Source: JBCCXL01 sp039191605
Lineage (GTDB): Bacteria; Acidobacteriota; Thermoanaerobaculia; Multivoradales; JAHZIX01
DNA: 64,000 nt
NCBI GenBank assembly: GCA_039191605.1
Contig: JBCCXL010000012.1
Coordinates: 140,340-204,339, forward strand
Reading direction: 5' to 3'
The notes below the pieces were generated by a model. The model did not search any database, was not told where the DNA came from, and saw only the letters and a program-made list of their open reading frames with translations. Below, one piece after another: positions 57,648 through 64,000 of the stretch. The translations under genes were made by a program, and so were the position numbers. The stretch's first letter is position 1. Every line of letters starts with the position of its first letter.

Positions 57648-58771
57648 CGCTGAAGGACTTGCTCTTGCGTCGTATTTCCGTAGCGGGGCCCATCAGCCTG
57701 GCGGAATACATGGCCGAGTGTCTCATGCATCCGGAGTTGGGGTACTACACCACCCGCGACCCTCTGGGCGGGGGGGGAGACTTTATCACCGCGCCAGAGA
57801 TCTCCCAGATGTTTGGCGAACTTGTCGGACTCGCTCTGGCGCAGACCTGGCTCGACATCGGGGCGCCCCCGCACGTGACGCTCGCCGAGCTCGGACCGGG
57901 GCGGGGGACGCTGATGGCGGATGTGTTGCGCGTCGCACAATCGGTGCCGGGGTTTTCCGAGGCGGTGCGCCCGCATCTTGTTGAGCGCTCGCCCGCGTTG
58001 CGCGCTGCGCAGGCCGAGCGGGTGGCCGACGCCGTATGGCACGACGCGGTGTCAGACCTGCCGGAGGGGCCGCTGCTCCTCGTGGCCAATGAGTTCTTCG
58101 ATGCGCTTCCGATCCGCCAGTTCACCCGTGACGGGACCGGTTGGTGCGAGACGATGGTGACGACCTCGGGCGCCGCGCTGTCGTTCGCACGCGCGCCCTC
58201 GGCACGGTTTGCAGCGCTCGACCACCGCCTGGAGGATACACGCCCCGGAGACATCGTTGAGTTGTGCCCGGCCCTGAGCGCGAGCGTCGCCGAGATTGCG
58301 GAGCGCGTTGCGCAGGGGGGCGGGCTCGCGCTCGTTATCGACTATGGCGGCTGGCGGTCCCGCGGGGACACGTTTCAAGCGATGCAGGCGCATACCTTCG
58401 TCGATCCGCTCGAGGCTCCGGGGACGGCGGATCTGACCGCGCATGTGGATTTCGAGGTAATTGCATCGGCGGCGCGGGCAGTCGGTGCCGAGGCATGGGG
58501 GCCGGTGGGGCAGGGCGCCTGGCTCGGCGCGTTGGGAATTGCCCACCGGGCCGCGCGGCTCGCGGAGGGAATGGCGGAGGGTCCCGCGCTGGAGGAACAC
58601 CTGGCCGCATTTCGACGCTTGACCGAGGCCGACCAGATGGGGACGCTCTTTCAAGCCATGGCGCTGACTCCACCGTCCGCACGTCCGCCTCCGGGCTTTC
58701 AACACCCGGCGGCCGTCGCGGTCGGAGCGTCCGTTTCGCCAAACCGATCGAGCCTGAGAGATGCGCCCTGA
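57644..58771 (+). CDS. SAM-dependent methyltransferase, MidA/NDUFAF7 family
   Basis: 375 residues, starting at TTG 57644 inside the lgt stop. SLAEYMAECLMHPELGYYTTRDPLG is the conserved N-terminus of COG1565, ITAPEISQMFGELVGL follows, and ELGPGRGTLMADVLR is the SAM site. Mitochondrial relatives methylate an arginine of complex I subunit NDUFS2, so the bacterial protein may act on NuoD (inference). It lies between lgt and pgeF. Confidence 0.92.
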   Translation: MTLKDLLLRRISVAGPISLAEYMAECLMHPELGYYTTRDPLGGGGDFITAPEISQMFGELVGLALAQTWLDIGAPPHVTLAELGPGRGTLMADVLRVAQSVPGFSEAVRPHLVERSPALRAAQAERVADAVWHDAVSDLPEGPLLLVANEFFDALPIRQFTRDGTGWCETMVTTSGAALSFARAPSARFAALDHRLEDTRPGDIVELCPALSASVAEIAERVAQGGGLALVIDYGGWRSRGDTFQAMQAHTFVDPLEAPGTADLTAHVDFEVIASAARAVGAEAWGPVGQGAWLGALGIAHRAARLAEGMAEGPALEEHLAAFRRLTEADQMGTLFQAMALTPPSARPPPGFQHPAAVAVGASVSPNRSSLRDAP

Positions 58772-58793
58772 GCCAGCAAGGACCCCGCCCACC

Positions 58794-59552
58794 ATGACGC
58801 TGGAAATACTGACCTCCGATCTGCTCGCGCCGCTGCGCCACGGGTTCTTCACCCGTCGGGGCGGGGCCTCGTCGGGCATCTTCCGTGGCCTGAACTGTGG
58901 CCGCGGATCGACGGATCAGGATGAAGCTGTCGCGATCAACCGCGGCCGTGTGGCTGACGCGATGGGGGTCGGGCCAGACGCGCTGATCGGGGTCCATCAG
59001 GTGCATTCCGCCAAGGCCATCGTTGTGGACGGCCCCGGTGCGTATCACGGGCAGCAGGCAGATGCTCTGGTGACCGACGTCCCTGGCCTGGCGCTGAGCA
59101 TCCTGACGGCGGACTGCCAGCCCGTGCTCTTCGCAGATCCTGAGGCAGGCGTCGTCGGCGCCGCACATGCCGGCTGGCGCGGGGCGCGCGACGGCGTGCT
59201 GGAGGTGACGCTTGACGCGATGGAGGGGCTTGGGGCCCAGAGAGCGCGTGTGCACGCCGTCGTCGGCCCCTCGATCTCGCAGGCTGCCTACGAGGTGGGG
59301 CCGGAGTTCGTCGAAACATTCCTGAAGGAGGATGCCCAGAACATCCGGTTCTTTGGCCAGGGCAGGGACGATCGTCACATGTTCGACCTGCCCGCTTACG
59401 GGCTGGCGCGGCTGCGTGCGGCGGGTGTGGGCGAGGCGCAGTGGACGCGTCATTGCACCTATTTGGATCCGGACAGATTCTTCTCCTATCGCCGGTCGGT
59501 TCATCACAACGAAGCCGACTACGGCCGTTTGATCGCAGCGATTCGCCTTTAA
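58794..59552 (+). CDS. pgeF: PgeF/YfiH-type multicopper-like purine nucleoside enzyme
   Basis: 252 residues (263 if ATG 58761 is used, overlapping the methyltransferase). GFFTRRGGASSGIFRGLN, VHQVHSAKAIVV, LTADCQPVLFAD, AHAGWRGARDGVLE and GPSISQAAYEVG give the DUF152 zinc/copper site. Family members process purine nucleosides or repair peptidoglycan linkage errors. It is the third gene after lgt on the same strand. Confidence 0.93.
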   Translation: MTLEILTSDLLAPLRHGFFTRRGGASSGIFRGLNCGRGSTDQDEAVAINRGRVADAMGVGPDALIGVHQVHSAKAIVVDGPGAYHGQQADALVTDVPGLALSILTADCQPVLFADPEAGVVGAAHAGWRGARDGVLEVTLDAMEGLGAQRARVHAVVGPSISQAAYEVGPEFVETFLKEDAQNIRFFGQGRDDRHMFDLPAYGLARLRAAGVGEAQWTRHCTYLDPDRFFSYRRSVHHNEADYGRLIAAIRL

Positions 59553-59982
59553 CCGACATCCCGAGACCGAGACGTCGCAGGAGGGGCTGACACGCGCGGT
59601 TTGCCTCAAACCTGCCGCATTGCGCACGTAGAGACGTCGTAACTCGCTTTGCGAAGAGGACGCGCGATGCAGCAGACGGTCATACGACGGTTCATCCAGG
59701 GAGCGCTGGACGGGGCCCAAAGCCTCACCAGAGCGCCTGCCTATGCCCGGCAATCGGCGCGCGACCGTGTTGCGCTACGCTTGTGTGCGCCGCCGGAGAA
59801 AGCCGCCCCTGTCGCGGTGAGCGGCGCATAGCGGGGGCGGTCTCTCTCAGGCGATGTTCGGGGCGCGGAGACCTGCGGCTCGGATCAGGGTGCACATGTG
59901 GTGCACGCGGTGACGTAACAGTTTTGTCCATCTGTCCCGGGCAACGGGCGGCAGATGCGATCGGTTCAAGAGGATCGGACCT
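59553..59982. other. Gap between pgeF and the Hint-domain gene
   Basis: 430 bp. It may contain a 54-codon small frame starting at ATG 59667, listed separately; otherwise there is no structure I can name. Confidence 0.5.
59667..59831 (+). CDS. Possible small basic protein
   Basis: 54 residues, MQQTVIRRFIQGALDGAQSL followed by a basic helix-like part. GAAGAGGA lies about 10 bp before the ATG. Size and charge are plausible for a real small protein, but I recognise no family and the frame could be chance. Confidence 0.3.
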   Translation: MQQTVIRRFIQGALDGAQSLTRAPAYARQSARDRVALRLCAPPEKAAPVAVSGA

Positions 59983-60783
59983 ATGGCCTCACCCTATGTG
60001 CGCTCAGCGCGTCGATCAGAGGTAGCGCCGCACGCACCGGGCCTTCCGGCGCATCGTGTGCGGCGACCCGAGGCCGAGGGCGGAACACGGCTCCTGACGC
60101 GGCGCTATGAGGTTCTGTCGCTTGCGGCCAACGGGGATGTCGAGACGCTGACCCGCGTCGCTCCGGCAACGCCCATTTTCGAAGATGCCTTCGCCGCCGT
60201 CGCACGGGGGACGCTGATTGCCACGGCCGACGGGCCAGTCGCCGTAGAAGACCTCTTGCCGGGCACCCGCATCGACACCGTCTCCAACGGACCCCAGCCG
60301 CTTCTATGGGTGGGCGCGATGACTGTTTTTCCTGATCGCGGAGACGGGCTGAGCAATGACACCGGCACTCTGACCCGGGTCTCGGCTGATTCGTTCGGGA
60401 TCGGCCGTCCCGCGCCTGATCTGGTCCTGGGGCCGCGCGCGCGCATCCTGTTTCGTTCGCCTGCCTGCCGCGCCCTGATCGGAACGTCAGAGGCCTTTGC
60501 ACCGGCCCGCGCGTTTGTCGACGGAGATCAAGCGGTGCAGATCACGCCGGTGAGCCCGGTGCGCGTGTACCACCTGTGCCTTCACGGTCAGCAGGTCATC
60601 CGCGCGAATGGGATGGAGATCGAAAGCTATCATCCCGGCCCCGATCCCGAAGCAATGATGATGCCCGACATGCTTGAGATGTTCCTGGGGCTTTTTCCGC
60701 ATGTTGACCGGCTGACGGACTTTGGCCCGATTGACATTGCACGCCTCACGGCCTTCGAACTGGAGCGCTTGCGCGCGGGCTAA
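59983..60783 (+). CDS. Hint-domain protein without the catalytic cysteine
   Basis: 266 residues. Residues 73-220 match the Hint_2 domain common in Rhodobacterales: ARGTLIATADGPVAVEDLLPGTRIDTVSNGPQPLLWVG, then RILFRSPACRALIGTSEAF and VYHLCLHGQQVIRANGMEIESYHPG. Hint proteins cut themselves by a cysteine that begins the domain, but here the position before RGTLI is Ala/Val, so self-cleavage is doubtful. The C-terminal tail FGPIDIARLTAFE is typical of the group. The function in these bacteria is unknown. Confidence 0.85.
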   Translation: MASPYVRSARRSEVAPHAPGLPAHRVRRPEAEGGTRLLTRRYEVLSLAANGDVETLTRVAPATPIFEDAFAAVARGTLIATADGPVAVEDLLPGTRIDTVSNGPQPLLWVGAMTVFPDRGDGLSNDTGTLTRVSADSFGIGRPAPDLVLGPRARILFRSPACRALIGTSEAFAPARAFVDGDQAVQITPVSPVRVYHLCLHGQQVIRANGMEIESYHPGPDPEAMMMPDMLEMFLGLFPHVDRLTDFGPIDIARLTAFELERLRAG

Positions 60784-61052
60784 GACGGCATGCCTGCAAT
60801 TGCGATTGTGGTGGGGCGCGTGGGGCACGGAAGACGCCTCTCTCTGCGTCACGCGTGCCGTAACGCATCGCGGCCTCGTAAGCGGTTTGCGTCACAACAT
60901 GATGCCTGGGACGACCCGCTCGCGGCTTCGTCGATCTTCGTGGGCGTCGGCCTGATGCAGCATCGCATTGCGCCTCCGCGCGCCTGCGCCTAGACGGGAC
61001 CCCGGCGCGCCATACGCTGGGCGCGGCGCAGGAAGACAGCCGGGGGGCTTGC

Positions 61053-61871
61053 ATGACAGAAGACCAGATCTTTCGCTCCGCGATCGAGGCGCGTGGGATG
61101 CTCGTGCTGGGATGTGGCAAGATGGGGTCCGCGATGCTGGCCGGCTGGCTCGAGCAAGGTGTGCGGCCCGAGCGCGTCCATGTCGTGGAGCCGGCACCTT
61201 CGGATTGGCTGAGGGGCACGGGCGTCGGGCTGCCGGGCGCTGTGCCTGAGGCACCTGCAGTGCTGCTCGTCGCCGTGAAACCGCAGATGATGACAGACGC
61301 GCTGCCAGATGTCGCGCGTTTCGGCGGTGGTCAGACGTTGGTCGTCTCAGTGGCCGCTGGCGTGACCCTTGCCACGTTGGAAGCCGCGTTTGGTGCAGGG
61401 ACGCCCGTTGTACGGGCCATGCCCAACACGCCCGCTGCCGTCGGCCGCGGGGTGACGGCGCTCGTCGCCAATGCGGACGCCGGCGCCGAGGGGCTCGCAT
61501 TGGCCGAGGGGCTGATGACGGCCGTTGGGGCGACGGTTCGCCTCGCCTCCGAGGGGCAGATGGACGCTGTGACAGGGCTATCAGGCTCCGGCCCGGCCTA
61601 TGTCTTTCATCTCGTGGAGGCTATGGCGGCCGCTGGCGAGGCAGAGGGCCTGGCGCCTGAGCTCGCGATGACACTCGCGCGTGCCACTGTGGCCGGCGCG
61701 GGGGCTTTGCTGGATGCCAGCGATGAGACCGCAGCGCAATTGCGCCGGAATGTGACCTCGCCCAACGGGACAACCGCGGCGGGGCTTGAGGAGCTGATGC
61801 CTAGGCTGCCCGATCTCTTGCGCAGGACCGTCGGCGCGGCGGCCGCACGCTCCCGCGAGCTCGGCGCATGA
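61053..61871 (+). CDS. proC: Pyrroline-5-carboxylate reductase
   Basis: 272 residues, the last step of proline synthesis. MLVLGCGKMGSAMLAGWL is the NAD(P)H-binding loop. VRAMPNTPAAVGRG and VTGLSGSGPAYVFHLVEAM are the substrate-binding segments, and TVAGAGALL and VTSPNGTTAAGLEEL complete the C-terminus. It starts at ATG 61053. Stop overlaps the next gene by four bases (ATGA). Confidence 0.96.
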   Translation: MTEDQIFRSAIEARGMLVLGCGKMGSAMLAGWLEQGVRPERVHVVEPAPSDWLRGTGVGLPGAVPEAPAVLLVAVKPQMMTDALPDVARFGGGQTLVVSVAAGVTLATLEAAFGAGTPVVRAMPNTPAAVGRGVTALVANADAGAEGLALAEGLMTAVGATVRLASEGQMDAVTGLSGSGPAYVFHLVEAMAAAGEAEGLAPELAMTLARATVAGAGALLDASDETAAQLRRNVTSPNGTTAAGLEELMPRLPDLLRRTVGAAAARSRELGA

Positions 61872-62209
61872 GTGCCCTCATCGCCTACGACGACTTCGCA
61901 AAGGTCGATATTCGAGTGGGCCGGATCGTTGACGCAGAGCCGTTCCCAGAGGCGCGCAAACCGGCGCTGAAGTTGCGCATCGACTTTGGCCCTGAGATCG
62001 GCATCAAGAAGAGTTCGGCCCAGATCACCGCGCATTACACGCCGGAGCGCCTTGTGGGCCAGCAGGTCATGGCGGTGGTCAATTTTCCACCGCGCCAGAT
62101 TGGACCTGTGCGTTCGGAGGTGCTGGTGCTCGGGGTGTCGGATGCCGAGGGCGGCATTGTCCTCGTTCGGCCGGACCAAAACGTTCAGGAAGGGGAGAAG
62201 CTACATTGA
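61868..62209 (+). CDS. tRNA-binding protein, CsaA-like
   Basis: 113 residues, one OB-fold tRNA-binding domain: FAKVDIRVGRIVDAEPFPEARKPALKLRIDFG and VVNFPPRQIGPVRSEVLVLG. CsaA proteins act as chaperones or bind tRNA and may help protein export. Start overlaps proC, and its stop overlaps the dehydrogenase (TTGA). Confidence 0.93.
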   Translation: MSALIAYDDFAKVDIRVGRIVDAEPFPEARKPALKLRIDFGPEIGIKKSSAQITAHYTPERLVGQQVMAVVNFPPRQIGPVRSEVLVLGVSDAEGGIVLVRPDQNVQEGEKLH

Positions 62210-63162
62210 CCCAGTCGCTCTTTATCTCGCGGGCTTTGCCAGACGCCGTTTTGGCCGAAGCACGGGAGTTCGCCGATGTGACCGTGAAAGAGGGTGAGAC
62301 GCCCCTGAATGCTGCCGAGGCAGCGGAGGTCCTGCACCTCTACGATGCTGTCGTGCCGACGCTGGGCGATGCCTATCGTGCGGAGGCGTTTGCCGCAGGG
62401 CCCTTTCGCGCAAAGGTGCTCGCAAACTTCGGCGTTGGGTACAACCATATCGATGCAGAGGCGGCGAAGGTTGCGGGCCTCATGGTCACCAACACACCCG
62501 GCGCCGTAACGGATGCGACGGCAGATATCGCGCTGACGCTCATGCTGATGACATGTCGGCGCGCCGGCGAGGGAGAGCGACTGGTCCGGGCGGGCCGCTG
62601 GACGGGCTGGCAGCCGACGCAAATGCTGGGTCTGCATATGAGCGGCAAAACGCTTGGCATCATCGGTATGGGGCGCATTGGCAAGGCGATTGCGCGCCGG
62701 GCGCATGCCGGCTTTGGCATGGAGGTGGTCTTCTACAACCGGTCGCCGGTTGCCGAGCCGGGTGTGCCGGCCAAGCAGCTTCCGACCTTGACCGACGTTA
62801 TGGGGATGGCCGATGTGGTGGTGCTCGCGGTTCCGGCAACGCCGCAGACACGCCATCTGATCGACGCCGCAGCCCTTGCGGCGATGAAGCCTTCGGGGCA
62901 TCTCGTCAACATTGCCCGTGGCGACATTGTCGACGAGGTTGCGCTGATCTCGGCTCTGGCGACAGGGCAGATCGCTGGCGCCGGGCTTGACGTCTACGAG
63001 TTCGAGCCGAAGGTCCCCTCCGAGCTCATTTCGATGGAGAATGTCGTCCTCCTTCCTCACCTGGGTACGGCGGCCTTGGAAGTGCGCGAAGCGATGGGTC
63101 GTATGGCGATCGCGAATGCGCGTGCAGTCCTGGAGGGGCGCGCGCCGCCCAATCCGGTCTAG
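62206..63162 (+). CDS. D-isomer specific 2-hydroxyacid dehydrogenase
   Basis: 318 residues. TLGIIGMGRIGKAIARRA is the NAD(P) loop, LVNIARGDIVDEVALISAL contains the catalytic Arg region, and LLPHLGTAALEVREAM holds the active-site histidine. Glyoxylate or hydroxypyruvate reduction is most likely; the substrate cannot be fixed. Start TTG 62206 overlaps the upstream stop, making proC-csaA-dehydrogenase a coupled operon. Confidence 0.92.
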   Translation: MTQSLFISRALPDAVLAEAREFADVTVKEGETPLNAAEAAEVLHLYDAVVPTLGDAYRAEAFAAGPFRAKVLANFGVGYNHIDAEAAKVAGLMVTNTPGAVTDATADIALTLMLMTCRRAGEGERLVRAGRWTGWQPTQMLGLHMSGKTLGIIGMGRIGKAIARRAHAGFGMEVVFYNRSPVAEPGVPAKQLPTLTDVMGMADVVVLAVPATPQTRHLIDAAALAAMKPSGHLVNIARGDIVDEVALISALATGQIAGAGLDVYEFEPKVPSELISMENVVLLPHLGTAALEVREAMGRMAIANARAVLEGRAPPNPV

Positions 63163-63319
63163 CGCGCGGAGGGGCGCTTCCTGCCGCGCCACACCCGACA
63201 GCAAGCGTCGCGATTCGCCTACCTGCGCCGGTCTCTTCATCCCTGTCACACTGGGATGACAGTTCCACAGCTGGATTGATTCAGAAGCGTTGCTGCGGAG
63301 AGATGCCGGTGTCGCTTGC

Positions 63320-63341
63320 GCGATTTTTCCGGAAAAATCGC
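63320..63341. promoter_or_regulatory. Perfect 22-bp palindrome
   Basis: GCGATTTTTCC followed at once by GGAAAAATCGC, a perfect palindrome without loop. It lies between the convergent dehydrogenase and sdhB genes. It could fold as a hairpin and act as a terminator for both, or be a protein site. The position favours a terminator. Confidence 0.6.
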
Positions 63342-63395
63342 CCCCGTGGTGACGTTCGGGCGTTGATCCTTGGCATGCTCTCGCCCTCTTTGCGA

Positions 63396-64000
63396 TCACA
63401 CTTGGCGTTCGACGAGCATGCCCTTGATTTCGCTGATGGCCTTCGCAGGGTTCAACCCTTTTGGACATGTCTTGGCGCAATTCATGATCGTATGACAGCG
63501 ATAGAGCTTGAAGGGATCCTCCAGATCGTCAAGCCGTTCCGGCGTAGCCTCGTCGCGGCTATCGATGATCCAGCGATAAGCATGGAGCAGCGCCGCCGGG
63601 CCAAGGTACTTGTCGCCATTCCACCAATAGCTGGGGCAAGACGTCGAGCAGCAGGCGCACATGACGCATTCATAGAGGCCATCAAGCTTCTTGCGATCGC
63701 CGATCGACTGTTTCCATTCGTGTTCGGGCTGCTGCGTCTTCGTTTCCAGCCATGGCATGATGGACGCATGCTGTGCATAGAAATGGGTCAAATCCGGGAT
63801 GAGATCCTTCACGACCGGCATGTGCGGGAGAGGGTAGATCTTCACGTCGCCCTTTACCTCGTCCATGCCACGAATACAGGCAAGCGTGTTCGACCCGGCG
63901 ATACTCATCGCGCAGGAGCCGCAGATCCCCTCGCGGCAGGAGCGGCGGAAGGTAAGGGTCGGGTCGATCTCATTCTTGATTTTGATCAACGCGTCCAGAA
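63396..64000 (-). CDS. sdhB: Succinate dehydrogenase iron-sulfur subunit (5' end outside window)
   Basis: About 200 C-terminal residues; the frame continues past 64000. CREGICGSCAMSIAGSNTLAC holds the [2Fe-2S] cysteines, and CVMCACCSTSCPSYWW with CHTIMNCAKTCPKGLNPAKAI hold the [4Fe-4S] and [3Fe-4S] clusters. SdhB carries electrons from FAD in SdhA to ubiquinone in respiratory complex II. The start and the rest of the sdh operon lie beyond the window edge. Confidence 0.96.
   Translation of the reverse strand, partial: LDALIKIKNEIDPTLTFRRSCREGICGSCAMSIAGSNTLACIRGMDEVKGDVKIYPLPHMPVVKDLIPDLTHFYAQHASIMPWLETKTQQPEHEWKQSIGDRKKLDGLYECVMCACCSTSCPSYWWNGDKYLGPAALLHAYRWIIDSRDEATPERLDDLEDPFKLYRCHTIMNCAKTCPKGLNPAKAISEIKGMLVERQV

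Overview
The window looks like two genomes joined inside one gene. Bases 1 to about 45,800 are very GC-rich and carry features typical of Acidobacteriota, probably near class Thermoanaerobaculia. These include an FtsX/MacB-type permease of the acidobacterial orphan kind and a secreted hydrolase with a C-terminal module I associate with that class. From about 45,800-45,900 to the end the genes, codon style and order are those of a Rhodobacteraceae alphaproteobacterium (GcrA, UbiK, tandem DUF6455 proteins, YbjN, Hint-domain protein, ProC, CsaA-like protein, SdhB). The switch falls inside groEL, a highly conserved gene. A chimeric metagenomic contig explains this better than gene transfer. I assign the taxa by recognising protein families and codon style, not by a database search.

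Acidobacteriota part. 1-5.4 kb: a partial gene, DoxX and GNAT proteins, a secreted alpha/beta hydrolase, a secreted unknown protein and gamma-glutamyltransferase. 5.9-9.9 kb: a LOV photoreceptor-like protein that lacks the signalling glutamine, then a low-GC insert with a PI-PLC-like phospholipase and a decayed relic of topA. 9.9-18.3 kb: a carbamoyltransferase, the permease, intact topA and a MoaB-type protein. 18.4-25.8 kb: a large unknown protein; a persulfide/sulfur operon (two YeeE/YedE transport proteins, a CstB-like persulfide dioxygenase-rhodanese, a TauE exporter); and an ECF sigma factor with a cysteine-rich tail. 25.9-29.2 kb: a three-gene coupled operon encoding a helix-hairpin-helix protein with a histone-like lysine tail, a CHAD (polyphosphate-binding) protein with a lysine tail, and a ParA ATPase. 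I consider this the best candidate for an undescribed system: positioning of polyphosphate granules on the nucleoid. 29.3-31 kb: a Trm112-like protein and an O-antigen-ligase-like protein. 31.2-42.2 kb: a coupled chain tlyA-nadK-tamB-tamA followed by ribBA. 42.4-46 kb: a glycosyltransferase, then a CIRCE-controlled groES and the 5' part of groEL.

Rhodobacteraceae part. 46-49.8 kb: the 3' part of groEL (whose normal stop seems lost, so the frame runs through the terminator), a GGDEF cyclase, a three-gene minus-strand cluster (DCC thiol protein, small unknown, Nudix) and an M48 lipoprotein protease. 49.8-55.6 kb: two DUF6455 proteins, rimO, gcrA, an ABC-2 permease, argD and ybjN. 56.3-59.6 kb: ubiK, then lgt, a MidA-like methyltransferase and pgeF. 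59.9-64 kb: a Hint protein, proC, a CsaA-like protein, a hydroxyacid dehydrogenase, and sdhB cut by the window edge. I found no rRNA, tRNA, CRISPR array or intact insertion sequence.
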